This document shows, piece by piece, positions 8,031 to 18,222 of a DNA stretch of 32,762 nt (positions are counted from its first letter, which is position 1; every line of letters begins with the position of its first letter). A program made the position numbers and the translations under genes. Below the pieces are notes generated by a model. The model had not been told where the DNA came from, made no database searches, and worked only from the letters and a program-made list of their open reading frames with translations. This DNA is from a bacterium (GTDB lineage: Bacteria; BMS3Abin14), in the NCBI GenBank assembly GCA_029210545.1, contig JARGFV010000018.1, positions 1 through 32,762 on the forward strand, given 5' to 3'.

Positions 8031-9464
8031 TTACATGCTCGGGAAAAATACTAACGGGTAGCTCACCGTCACAACACCCTCCGGGATTTCCGGGAACTTC
8101 CAGGTTTTGACCATCTTCACGAGGGATTCCTCGAGGGGCGGCCAGTCCATGGCAGACTCTTCAATGCGGCATTCGGTTACCTGACCCTCCGGGGAGATTG
8201 TAAAGGTGAGCACCACCTTGCCCCGCAGGGAGGGGTTCTTGCGAAGCTCCCTGTTGTAGGCGTAGCGGATGGCACCTGTGTGGGCGGCCACGATCCTTGC
8301 AATGGCCCTGTTGGAACGCTCTTCTCTGAGCTCGGGCGGGACATATTCCTCTCCTGCTCCCGTCCCGGTACCGTCTCCAGAACCGTCACCGATGCCGGGA
8401 GGCCCTTCCGGCACTCTCCCTATGCTGGAGACCTGCACCGGTCCGGAGACCCCGGAATCACTGATCTGTCCGTCGATACCGATAAGCCCGCTCCCCGGCT
8501 CGGCCCTTCCGAACCCCGCGCCGGCCCCGGTCCCGGCGATAGCCGCGCTGGTCGTAATCCCGCTGATCTCCCCCAGGACACTGTCGAGTTCCTGCTGCAG
8601 TTCGGCGTCAAGCTGCAGGACCGAAATGCCCCTCCCGGCAGTGGTCCTGCCGGCGGTGCCCCGCCCGGTGAGAACGCCCAGCACTCCCATCCTGGTTACC
8701 TGGCTGCGGATAGCCTCCCGTGTCGCCGGGGCGGGAGTTCCTCCTGGCGGAGGCGTTTTAGCCGGAGTTTCTTCAGCTGCGGCTTGCTCTGTGCGCTCAG
8801 GTTCCGGGGTTTTTTCCTCGGCGCCTGGCCCGCTTTTATCACCCGCCTTCGTGATCCGGGATGGCTGCGGGACAGTCGGCTCAAGGATCAGCCGCGATAT
8901 GCGTCTGGGCATTTCCCGCAAGGTGCTGACATCCGGGATGTGGTAGTCCCGAAGGCCTCTTACAGCGAGGACCTGGGCTATCAGGATCACGGTGAGCAGG
9001 GTCAGGAAGGTGAAATCGGAGGTGTGAGGCATCTGGAGACGATATTTGACTGGTACGTGACCCGTGGATACCGTTTCCGTAAACGGCATCGGCTTGCTGA
9101 TCTCGGCCTGGTCGAAAACGAGGGTGGCGTTTCTGGTGAAGACCCTGCCGGTCATCCCCTTGCGGTAGCGGATCCGGTAACCGTTTTTCGATCTGGAGAG
9201 GACCCCCCAGACGGCCATGTCGCTGATGGAAAGTGTGGCCCCCTTGTAGGTGAAAGTCCCCTCCGCGTCCGGCGGAAGATAGATATGGGTCCGGAAAAGG
9301 GAGCGGACCAGGAGACGGGACCTGTTTTTTTCACTTCCCGGATCCACGATCTGGCACTTCCAGTCGTGACCCATGTATACGGTGCGGCCGGTCATCGGCG
9401 CGATGGTTTCCGGGTGACCTTCCCTGAGGAGCCTTATGACGAGGGACTTGCGGGCCAAAGTCAC
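8031..9464 (-). CDS. AgmX/GltG-like TonB-type transducer
   Basis: The 477-residue protein spans the inner membrane once (about residues 151-169, FTFLTLLTVILIAQVL). The N-terminal 145 residues form a cytoplasmic beta-rich domain, with GMTGRVFTRNATLVFDQ resembling the end of the N-terminal domain of AgmX-type proteins. A Pro/Gly/Ala/Glu-rich periplasmic linker follows (about 180-380). The C-terminal 90 residues match the AgmX/PglI (TonB-like) domain: RIVAAHTGAIRYAYNREL, then GKVVLTFTISPEGQVTEC and MVKTWKFPE. By analogy it couples the ExbB/ExbD motor to periplasmic or outer-membrane partners. The cysteines usual in this domain (as in RxCYE) are not at the expected places. The GTG start overlaps the preceding exbD stop; a TTG at 9458 has better spacing from AAGGAG and is an alternative. 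Confidence 0.85.
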   Translation of the reverse strand: MTLARKSLVIRLLREGHPETIAPMTGRTVYMGHDWKCQIVDPGSEKNRSRLLVRSLFRTHIYLPPDAEGTFTYKGATLSISDMAVWGVLSRSKNGYRIRYRKGMTGRVFTRNATLVFDQAEISKPMPFTETVSTGHVPVKYRLQMPHTSDFTFLTLLTVILIAQVLAVRGLRDYHIPDVSTLREMPRRISRLILEPTVPQPSRITKAGDKSGPGAEEKTPEPERTEQAAAEETPAKTPPPGGTPAPATREAIRSQVTRMGVLGVLTGRGTAGRTTAGRGISVLQLDAELQQELDSVLGEISGITTSAAIAGTGAGAGFGRAEPGSGLIGIDGQISDSGVSGPVQVSSIGRVPEGPPGIGDGSGDGTGTGAGEEYVPPELREERSNRAIARIVAAHTGAIRYAYNRELRKNPSLRGKVVLTFTISPEGQVTECRIEESAMDWPPLEESLVKMVKTWKFPEIPEGVVTVSYPLVFFPSM

Positions 9465-9961
9465 TCCTTCTGGTAGACGGCCAGTGACTGGTTGATGAAC
9501 CCGGCCTGGCCGCAGGTGTACAGGATCTTTTTCAGGAACCGGAACGGAACGTCCCTGTCACCCTCCAGGACCAGCTGCCCCGTGAATCCGGCGTTGGGGT
9601 TCAGCGACGATATCTGTTCATACTGCGCGGCCTTGATCATGAGATACTCGTAAAGTTCCTCGATGAGAAGCTCATCCGAGCGCTGAACCGACTTCAGGTC
9701 AACGTCCAGGAAACGACCGTCCACCACCAGACTGTTCATGGACACCTCAACAACGAGACCGGGCTCGGGAGCGTTCCGGGTTGTCGAGTAGGGGATGTGA
9801 AGCTCAGCCGGTATGGGGAGAATGATCCCCTCCGCGGAATAGCTTTTGAGGAGAAAGATGATGAGAATGGTGAACATGTCCAGCATGGAGGTGATGTTCA
9901 GGACCAGGAGGGAGGGCCTGCGGCTCCGCTGCATCCTTCTTTTCGTTGGGGCGTAAGCCAC
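9461..9961 (-). CDS. ExbD/TolR-type stator protein 1 (with conserved Asp)
   Basis: This inner-membrane biopolymer-transport protein has a short cytoplasmic basic N-terminus (KRRMQRSRRP). One membrane helix (about 20-40) carries Asp28 in NITSMLDMFTILIIFLL, the position that carries the proton in ExbD/TolR/MotB relatives. A 125-residue periplasmic domain follows, with QLVLEGDRDVPFRFLKKIL typical of the ExbD fold. Length 166 is slightly above the family's usual 135-145. The GTG start lies 2 bases after the second exbD gene, with GGAGG about 9 bases upstream. It is translationally coupled to both neighbours. Confidence 0.92.
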   Translation of the reverse strand: MAYAPTKRRMQRSRRPSLLVLNITSMLDMFTILIIFLLKSYSAEGIILPIPAELHIPYSTTRNAPEPGLVVEVSMNSLVVDGRFLDVDLKSVQRSDELLIEELYEYLMIKAAQYEQISSLNPNAGFTGQLVLEGDRDVPFRFLKKILYTCGQAGFINQSLAVYQKE

Positions 9962-9963
9962 GG

Positions 9964-10452
9964 TCAGCCTTCCTCCACGATCCGGTCAGCGAGGGAGATG
10001 TCGGGGAAAAGCTCCTCTTCGTCCAGGATCCGGATAGCATCCATGATTTCGATGATGATCTCGTAACGTATCTGGCTGTCGAGGAGCAGCACGGCGTCCC
10101 GCTTTTCCGGCACCTCTTTTTTCAGCTCGGCCAGCTTCCCGGTCAGCTTTGTGAGCTTGAGCCCCCCCTCGATATTTTCGGTAAGGAGAACCTCATCGTC
10201 CCTCAGGAGGGAGATCTCGGTGGTTGTGACGGCCACGGCGAGGGTGAAATCGGTATCTGGATCTTCCTGACTATCCTGGAGCAGGGCCTCCTCCATGGTG
10301 GGCAGGTACAGGTTGATGATAACCACCTGCTGGAACATGGCCGTGAGCAGCAGCATGGGGATAAGGGCGACGAAAAGGCTCAACAAGGGCGCCAGGTTGA
10401 GGTCCAGGATGTAGCTGGGCCTCGTTCGCCTCTGGGAGGGACGAAAGGCCAC
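9964..10452 (-). CDS. ExbD/TolR-type stator protein 2 (Asp replaced by Ser)
   Basis: This second, divergent ExbD-like protein has 162 residues. It has a basic N-terminus, one membrane helix (about 17-40, LDLNLAPLLSLFVALIPMLLL), a periplasmic domain and the family signature near the C-terminus (AVLLLDSQIRYEIIIEIMDAI). Aligning N-x-x-P-x-x-D of the family to NLAPLLS puts Ser25 where the proton-carrying Asp should be; the only nearby acid is Asp17 at the membrane edge. It may therefore be a structural partner to the Asp-bearing paralogue. The GTG start abuts the stop codon of the ExbB-like gene with no gap. Confidence 0.88.
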   Translation of the reverse strand: MAFRPSQRRTRPSYILDLNLAPLLSLFVALIPMLLLTAMFQQVVIINLYLPTMEEALLQDSQEDPDTDFTLAVAVTTTEISLLRDDEVLLTENIEGGLKLTKLTGKLAELKKEVPEKRDAVLLLDSQIRYEIIIEIMDAIRILDEEELFPDISLADRIVEEG

Positions 10453-11079
10453 CTAGACAACCTTGACGTCGGTGGAAACCATGTTCACCATCTTGACGGC
10501 CACCCTGTCCACCTGCTCCACGAGGTTGTTGGCTCTGGACTGGATGAACGCGTAGAAAAAAAGACAGGGGATGGCCACGGTCAGGCCGTAAGCGGTGGTG
10601 TTCAGGGCGATGGCGATACCTTTGGCCAGGATGGCCCCTTTCTGTGCTGCCTCTGCCCCGGCCACGGCGTTGAATGATTGCATGAGGCCGATGATGGTTC
10701 CCAGGAGGCCCAGGAGGGTGGCCACGTTGGCTGCCATGGCAAGGTAATGGACCCTTCGCTCCACCAGGGGGAGAACCTCCATGGCGGCCTCGTCGACGGC
10801 GTTCTGGACCTCCCTGACTGAACTGCCGAAGCTTTTCAGGGCCGCCTTGACGACCTTGGGAACCGGAGTTTCGTCACACAGTTTGATGGCGCCGTCCACA
10901 TCACCGCCGTGCACCAGGTCAACGATCTTCCCGAGAAAGGCTCTGTCGTTGATGCCATAACGGATTGCGAGGAAATAGATCCTCTCGATGATGATGGCGA
11001 AGGCGAAAACAGAGGTGGCAAGGATGGGGTACATAAAAGGTCCGCCGTCCCTGAATGCCTGTGCGATCAAAGCGATCAT
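10453..11079 (-). CDS. ExbB/TolQ/AglR-type proton-channel protein
   Basis: This is the inner-membrane channel subunit that works with ExbD-type proteins to convert proton flow into motion or pulling force. The 208 residues contain three membrane helices at about 14-36, 113-135 (LAMAANVATLLGLLGTIIGL) and 155-180 (AIALNTTAYGLTVAIPCLFF). The Thr161-Thr162 region and the GLLGTIIG motif are hallmark residues. The frame is open for another 92 codons upstream, but that stretch is Arg/His/Pro-rich shadow over the next gene. The ATG at 11079 has a strong GGGAGG 8 bases upstream, so it is the true start. It leads the motor part of the cluster. Confidence 0.94.
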   Translation of the reverse strand: MIALIAQAFRDGGPFMYPILATSVFAFAIIIERIYFLAIRYGINDRAFLGKIVDLVHGGDVDGAIKLCDETPVPKVVKAALKSFGSSVREVQNAVDEAAMEVLPLVERRVHYLAMAANVATLLGLLGTIIGLMQSFNAVAGAEAAQKGAILAKGIAIALNTTAYGLTVAIPCLFFYAFIQSRANNLVEQVDRVAVKMVNMVSTDVKVV

Positions 11080-11099
11080 GATGGATACCTCCCGCGGCC

Positions 11100-11381
11100 T
11101 CAGGGGCCGACGATGAGGGCCCTGGTCCTTACTTCGCGTTCCAGGGCCATGGGGTTCGTGTACTGTGTCGCTTCTCCGGAAAAATCCCGTTCCAGGGGGA
11201 TCTGGCTGAACCGGATCCTCGTCTTGGGGATGATATACGTGATCTCGGGATGCTCCACGACCCCGATGATCTCGGTCTCTTCCATCCTGATATATGTTCT
11301 GGGCCTGGCATCCTCTGCGATGACGGGTGCGGCCGGAAACAGCAATATCAGGCATATCATGGGAAAGGTCAATGTTCGCAT
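11100..11381 (-). CDS. Small exported protein of unknown function
   Basis: The 93-residue product has a clear signal peptide (cleavage near VIAEDA, about residue 22) and a 70-residue mature part with no domain I can name. It contains EETEIIGVVEHPEITYIIPKT and a mixed charged tail. The ATG has GGGAG 6 bases upstream, and the gene ends 20 bases before the ExbB start, so it belongs to the motor operon. Its position directly ahead of the channel gene suggests a periplasmic accessory of the machine. No function is claimed. Confidence 0.75.
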   Translation of the reverse strand: MRTLTFPMICLILLFPAAPVIAEDARPRTYIRMEETEIIGVVEHPEITYIIPKTRIRFSQIPLERDFSGEATQYTNPMALEREVRTRALIVGP

Positions 11382-11402
11382 GGAGAACTCCCTATTACTA
11401 AA

Positions 11403-11466
11403 GTAACCGGTAACCAGATATTTCTTGAGCGCCGTTTATTTAAATTTACCCGTTTTTCACGATCCT
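11403..11466 (-). promoter_or_regulatory. Gap that may hold an internal promoter for the motor genes
   Basis: The 185-base gap splits the cluster into a TPR half and a motor half. On the minus strand it holds an AT-rich stretch (AAATTTAAATAAA, about 11432-11446) that could supply a -10 region, but I see no good -35 box. Two GTAACC-type heptamers lie at 11403-11416. Confidence 0.25.
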
Positions 11467-11499
11467 CGATCGGTACTCAAAAGGTCCTGGTACCGGGTC

Positions 11500-12696
<1,197 letters not shown>

Positions 12697-12700
<4 letters not shown>

Positions 12701-15645
12701 TCCAGGCGCTCCCCCACGGGCCGGACCTCTGTGACAGCGCCGCCTTTATAGCCGCCGGTTTTAAGCTCCCCGGCCGGCATGGGGAGTTGCAGGGGTGGCG
12801 GTGAGATCAGGGTAGAGGGATAGGCCACGGCCTCGTCACGCTGGTAGGCCCACGGGGCCAGTTCCGCCATCCTCTCGTAGGTCTTCTCGATCCATGGGTC
12901 CAGCATCTCGAGAGTCACGGAGCGCTTGATGTTCACACGGTAGGCGTTCAGAGCCTTCTCCTCGAAGGGGAACGCCATCTCCTGGAGCAGAAGATCATAT
13001 TCTTCCCGCGCCTCCTGGTCCAGGCCAGGTGGAACAGGGGAGGCCAGGATATCTTCCTTGAATAGTTCGAGAGCCCGTCCGATGAAGAAGTTGGAGGCGG
13101 TGATGACATCGGAGGTCCTGTAGTTTCCGGCTGCCACGAACTCACGGATCACTGCCTGGAGCAGCTCCCGTTTCCTGACGACGGTATCCTCCACCGGCGG
13201 GCCGATATGGTAGGCATCGTACTCCTCGAAGGAACGCTCGGCGATACGAAGCTGGCTTCTGGCCGCAAAGGCGGTGACGTCCTGCTCACCGGGGTTGTCC
13301 TTCTGAAGCTGAACGTTGTCAAGGTATGCGGTCTTCGCGTCTGCCCACATGCCGAGGGTTTCGAGATCCCGCCCCAGGAGGTAAAGTTCCCGGGACCGTT
13401 CGCCGACAGGCTCGGGGTAAAGGGTCAGGTATTCGGATCGGGCCGACGCGGCCCTGGCTGGATCGTTGCCTCCCGAGTACAGCTGGGCTGCCTTGAGGAG
13501 TGCCGCGGCCTTTTCCTTCCCCTCCGAGCGTGCCGCCAGGGCCATGCTGTCCTCGGCCGCCTTGAGGGGGTCTCCCAGGGCTTCCAGGATGAGTACTGAC
13601 ATCTGGAGAGCTTCACTGGCGAACTCCGACTCGGTGTAGCTGGCTGCCAGGGTCTCGAACAGGTTGGTGGCTTTCCTTTCAAGCCCCATGTTCCGGTAGA
13701 GCTTGCCGGCGTTATAAAGGGATACCTGGGCAACATCCGAATCGGGGAACTGCCGGTGGATGGCTTCAAACCTCTCGGCGGCCTCGGTGAACTCTCCCTT
13801 TTCCGACAGCTCCTCGGCATATTTGAAGAGGCTGTACACGTGCAGACGACGGGCCTCGGCCCCTTCACCCGTGTCAGGTGACTTTCGCCACGATTCGCGG
13901 AACCAGGCTGCCGCCTGCCTGTAATCCGCGGCCTTGAAGAAGGTGCGGGCGATGTGGAGCCTGGCTTTCCCCGACTCTTCGGATTCCGGATAATCCCTGA
14001 TGACTCTGGAAAAGTGCGACCTCGCACCGGTCAGATCCCCCGTGTTGAGAGTGATCTCTCCCAGGGCGAGAATCGCCCTGGAGGTCGCGGGGTTCTCGGG
14101 TGCCACCCCGGAAAGGATGTCCACCGACCTTCCGAAAAGGGGCAGTTCAACGATCCCGGACTCCTCGAAAGCGGATATCTGGAAAGCCACCGAGGCGAGG
14201 ATGGCGCCCTGAGCCATATCACCGCACTCACCGTCCTCGGCGATCTCGTTCAGTGTCAGGGGGGCGTCAGGAAAACGATCCAGTTCCGTGAGAACGGTAC
14301 CTTTCAGATACCGGACCAGGCAAGGGACCCCCGCGGGGCCAGCGACCCGTTCGTAGGCGACGAGGTCGTCGAGGGCTGTATCCAGTTCTGCCTCCCGGCC
14401 CCCGGTCTGGGCCCTTGCCCGTCGTCTCCGGGCGGACGTCTCCAGGTTGCTCAGAATGGTGGTCCGAATCTGGCTGCGGCGTTCATCCCGGGCGCTGACG
14501 TACCAGGCGGTCCCGGGACCCACATATTCGAGGAGCGCTTCGGAAAGTTCCAGGGAGGCAAGGGTATCCCCGCGTATGTGGTAGGTTTCCCTGAGGTGGC
14601 CCAGGACCTCGGGGAGGTCCGAACCGGCGGGGTAAAGGTCCACGTAGGTCCGGTAGGTTCCCACTGCCTCGGGGAAGAAGGACCTCTCCCGGTAAAGATC
14701 GGCGAGTTTCTTGAGCAGGAGGGGGGAATAGGAATCCTCGCTCCGCTTCTGGATCCGGCGCACGAGCCCCGGTGTGCCGCCGCTTTCCGAAAAGGATCTG
14801 ACGATGATGTCCATGCTCTCGTTGACAAGGCTGTCCGCCGAGATTCTCCCGCCGCTGTTGAGGTCGAGGACCTTGAAAAAGGCGTCGATGCCCGCCTGGT
14901 AATTATCCAGGTTGTAGTAGCACCATCCAAGTTTATAAAGTGCCTTCTCGACGTACTCGGGCTCTCCTGTCGCGACGACGTATCCGTAATGGGTGATGGC
15001 CTGCTGCAGGTCCTCCATTGTGAAAAAATATTCCCCGAGGCGCATGTGGATCTCCACGGAATACCGGGTAGCCGGGTATGCCTCGATAAGCCTGGAATAT
15101 CCTTCAGCTGCTTCATCGGGGTAACCCTGCTCCGTGTAGCAGTAGGCTATTCCGTAGAGAGCGTCCTCGGTGAGGGGATGGTTCGGGAAACTCTCGATCA
15201 TCCGGCGGTAGGCCGCGATCGCCTGGGTAAAGTCGGGTACGATGGCTGTCGTTTCCCCCTGAGTCTCGAGGACCATGCGGATCCGCTCCCGTTCGTTCTC
15301 GAAGAGGAGTTCAGCGAGGCGGAAGGCTGCCTCGGCCATGAAATCGTTGTGGCTGTCCGGGAACTGCTCGAGGAGGGAACGGTACAGTTCCACGGATCGA
15401 AGCCGCGATTCGGTCTCCTGTCGCACCAGGAATTCCCGTCCCCCCTTCTGGGCCTGTCTGACGAGCCGTGAAAGCTGGGTCTTGTCCTGCTTTTTCATGC
15501 GGTCCATCTCCAGGAGGAGACGGGCTTCCCGCTCCCTTGGAGAAAGATGGGGGCCTGTTTCACGAGGGGCAGGAGATGAAACGCATCCACCCAGGTGCGT
15601 CCCAAAAAGCAACAGGCCCGAGATCAGGAGAACAGCCTTTTTCAC
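12697..15645 (-). CDS. Large TPR-repeat lipoprotein
   Basis: The 982-residue lipoprotein has a canonical lipobox LGGC (Cys21). Almost the whole mature protein is a chain of TPR or TPR-like helical hairpins. Examples are EDALYGIAYCYTEQGYPDEA, YKLGWCYYNLDNYQAGIDAF and ARLHIARTFFKAADYRQAA, with BamD/YbgF-like spacing. It should form a long superhelical scaffold anchored to a membrane. The tail is Pro/Gly-rich. Comparable large TPR proteins occur in myxobacterial Glt/Nfs clusters, but I cannot assign orthology. Start and stop overlap both neighbours by 4 bases, so it is cotranslated with them. Confidence 0.9.
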
Positions 15646-17627
15646 TGGACGGCCTCCTGCAGTGCCTGGACTGTGCTCTCCATTCTCGATATCTCGATGT
15701 TCGCCGCTGTGTAAATGGTCCGTGCCTCTGCTTCATTCAGTTCCCGGGCCTTGGCGGATGCGAGCAGGAGCAGCTTTTCGGCTCTCATGGTGGCGATGCG
15801 GCCAGAAAACCGGTCGATCTTCTCCTGCAGGGTCCCGGTCAGGCTGCTCCGACCCTCCTCCAGTCTGGCTGCCAACTCCTCCAGCCTGTTGCGATGCTCC
15901 TCCAGAAGCCCCCGTGCCTTCGTCGATTCGGCGAGGGCCTGTCCCGCACGGGTCTGGGCCGAGGTGGTTCGCAGGAAGGTTCTTTTCTCGAGCCTGTTCG
16001 CCTCGTTCTTGAGGGCGAGCCAGACCTGCCCCTGGAGCCCCACCAGGGATTCCCGGTGATCGCGCAGGTTGCGGCGTGATGAGATGAGTCCTTCGTACGC
16101 CTGCTGCCGGACCTTGTTCAGCTGGCCTTCCTTCGGTGAAGTGGTCACCGCATCGGACAGGCTGCTGACGAGAGAAGAGAATCCTTCCGCCTTTTTAACG
16201 GAGTTTTCCATTATGGAGAGTCGTTCGATCAACCCTTCGATCCTGGTGAGCAGGGCGGAACTGGATTCGGAGCCGAAGCGGCTCAGGGAAGAGTTTTGAA
16301 GGGAACGTCCCGTCTCCTGGTTCAGTGCCGGCAGCCGCTCCCGGATCCTCTCGAGGCGTGCGGTCCTGGCCCGGTTGAGTGCCAGATCCTCATCTGTCCG
16401 ATCGAGCTCTTTCCGGACGAGGACGCTGTCGGCCTCGAACCGCTGAGCAAGTTTGTCAGCCTTGCGAGAAGCGATTCGGGCCCCTTCCAGCAACGCTGTG
16501 GTCTGAACGACGTAGGGGTCGCTTGTGACCTCCTGCAGCCAGAACCTCGCAAAGGCCGGAGTCCTGGAGAGCAGGTCCGGTTCGACCTGGCGACCGTCGA
16601 GGAGATGTTCCAGAAGAACGGTGAGGTCGCGGTCACGGAGCAGATCCTTTTCATTGAGGCTGGTAAGCCAGTTCCTGACCTCGCGCAACTTTCTGACCTG
16701 CCGGTCCAGTAGGGCGCCGGCCCTGTCGTAGAGTCCGAGATCCCGGTAACAAAGGGCCAGATCCAGCGCCCCCTCGACGGCGGCGTGGCTGTCACCATGA
16801 AGGTCGACAAGCTCTTCCAGCCTTAAAGTGGCGCCCTGGATATCGTCCAGGCGGATGAGTGACCAGGCGTGCCCGAAAAGGGATTCGGGCGCGTATGGGC
16901 TCGAGGGAGGAACGGCCAGAAACGCCTCCTTGGCTGCGCCGTATTTGCCGGCCTGAAGGTTGTGATAGCCCTTGACCAGGGAAAGCATGTCCGTGAGGGG
17001 AGATGTTTCATCAAGACGGATGCGGGAAACCTTCTTTGCCGAAAGCTCCCAACCCGCCGAGGATGCCAGATAACTTGCAGAAGCGATGGCGGAAAGGACT
17101 TTCAGCTCAGGATCTTCGATTTTTGTACCGCCGAGCAGCTTGAAAGCCAGTTCACGGTCGCCGCTATCACCAAGGAAACCTGCCAGATCCAACAGGGTCT
17201 GTTCATCGAGGCCGGCAAGGGGGACGCCGGTGATGTCAGGTATCGGTGCTTCCGGCAAATATGGAGAAACGCTGACGTACTGGCGCAGGGCAAGCTGCCA
17301 CAGACTCGAGCCGGGTTGGCTCAGCTCCAACGCCCTGAGGAACGACCGGCCTGCCTGATGGAAGCGCCCCACCGACCGGAGGGCTGTCCCCAACAAGTAC
17401 TGGTCATGGGCACCGGCGGCGTCCCCGGCGGGGACGAGGGCGATCACGGAAAGGGGGTCCTGGAGGATAAAATGGGTGGTCAGAAGCCGTTCCCTGAGGT
17501 GTTGATCGGACGTACGGACGAGCCTGTCCGGCCAAAGGTCGGCGCAGCGGGCGTGGCCGGGGATGAAAATTATGCTAACCGACAGGACCGCAGCGAAAAC
17601 GCTCGATCCCTTCAGCAGGCGTCTCAT
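15642..17627 (-). CDS. Exported TPR plus coiled-coil protein
   Basis: The 661-residue protein has a signal peptide (cleavage near ARCAD, about residue 28). A helical TPR-like part covers about 70-330 (for example YLLGTALRSVGRFHQAGRSF and GHAWSLIRLDDIQGA). A long charged coiled-coil region follows, about 390-661 (KADKLAQRFEADSVLVRKEL, EEHRNRLEELAARLEEGRSS). It has no catalytic motif and no membrane anchor apart from the signal. It could span or line the periplasm as a rod between the inner-membrane motor and the outer-membrane lipoproteins. GGGAG precedes the ATG by 9 bases, and the gap to the upstream gene is 3 bases. Confidence 0.82.
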   Translation of the reverse strand: MRRLLKGSSVFAAVLSVSIIFIPGHARCADLWPDRLVRTSDQHLRERLLTTHFILQDPLSVIALVPAGDAAGAHDQYLLGTALRSVGRFHQAGRSFLRALELSQPGSSLWQLALRQYVSVSPYLPEAPIPDITGVPLAGLDEQTLLDLAGFLGDSGDRELAFKLLGGTKIEDPELKVLSAIASASYLASSAGWELSAKKVSRIRLDETSPLTDMLSLVKGYHNLQAGKYGAAKEAFLAVPPSSPYAPESLFGHAWSLIRLDDIQGATLRLEELVDLHGDSHAAVEGALDLALCYRDLGLYDRAGALLDRQVRKLREVRNWLTSLNEKDLLRDRDLTVLLEHLLDGRQVEPDLLSRTPAFARFWLQEVTSDPYVVQTTALLEGARIASRKADKLAQRFEADSVLVRKELDRTDEDLALNRARTARLERIRERLPALNQETGRSLQNSSLSRFGSESSSALLTRIEGLIERLSIMENSVKKAEGFSSLVSSLSDAVTTSPKEGQLNKVRQQAYEGLISSRRNLRDHRESLVGLQGQVWLALKNEANRLEKRTFLRTTSAQTRAGQALAESTKARGLLEEHRNRLEELAARLEEGRSSLTGTLQEKIDRFSGRIATMRAEKLLLLASAKARELNEAEARTIYTAANIEISRMESTVQALQEAVQ

Positions 17628-17630
17628 CGA

Positions 17631-18209
17631 TCAGGGCTCCCTGGACCAGGAACGGGCGTTCATCCTGTAACCGGTCGGTTTTTTGGACAACTCTTCCGAC
17701 AGGGTGATCTCGAGGAAATTGGCGGCGGCACGCATGGCATCGAACTTGAAGCTTGTTTTCCCGGTACTCACAACCTCCTGGACGGGTGTGCTTAAGACCA
17801 GGAAACACTCCACAGTGATGATGTGGGAGGAAGGGTCGACGATGCCGGCGTGCACCTCTAAAGCACCCCCGCGAACGAGGACGAGCCTGTCTGTTTCCTC
17901 GAATTCACGGCTTGCGAGAGGGTTGCCGTCCAGTGTCAACTGGATGGAGGCCGGGACCTTGCCCCTGAGCGGCTGGGAGGCGAAGAAAACGGAAAGAGAG
18001 GTGAGCTTGGGATCGACCAGGTCCTCCAGCATGACGTCGATCTGCTTTTCTAGAACGGACAGGTCCTTCTCGATATCTGCCAGCTCTCCTTCGAGTTCCT
18101 CAACCGGGGCTGGAGCCCCGCCGGTATCATCCGGGTGGGCTTCCGGTACCAGACCTGCAGACAGCAGGAGTATTATGAAAGAGCAGATCGCAACAGTTTT
18201 TCTGAACAT
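17631..18209 (-). CDS. Small exported protein with coiled coil and beta domain
   Basis: The 192-residue protein has a signal peptide (about residues 1-26). An acidic coiled coil follows (about 36-64, EELEGELADIEKDLSVLEKQ), then a beta-rich domain from about 70 to 170 (KLTSLSVFFASQPLRGKVPA onward). I do not recognise the family. The ATG has GGAGGG about 4 bases upstream, and the gene starts 13 bases after the OmpA-like gene ends. The coiled coil may pair with the long coiled coil of the next gene product; this is inference. Confidence 0.75.
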   Translation of the reverse strand: MFRKTVAICSFIILLLSAGLVPEAHPDDTGGAPAPVEELEGELADIEKDLSVLEKQIDVMLEDLVDPKLTSLSVFFASQPLRGKVPASIQLTLDGNPLASREFEETDRLVLVRGGALEVHAGIVDPSSHIITVECFLVLSTPVQEVVSTGKTSFKFDAMRAAANFLEITLSEELSKKPTGYRMNARSWSREP

Positions 18210-18222
18210 GCTTCCCTCCGCT

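Noticed and set aside
8280-9476. Plus-strand open frame of 398 codons
   Set aside because: It is a shadow of the AgmX-like gene with a low-complexity Pro/Arg/Gly translation and no start context.
11080-11355. Extra 92 N-terminal residues on the ExbB-like protein
   Set aside because: The stretch overlaps the small exported protein gene and reads as Arg/His/Pro-rich noise; a strong ribosome-binding site marks the ATG at 11079.
13954-15471. Long plus-strand open frame of 505 codons
   Set aside because: It is antisense to the large TPR lipoprotein, has no domain, and owes its length to GC-rich codon structure; the minus-strand gene has clear TPR repeats and a lipobox.
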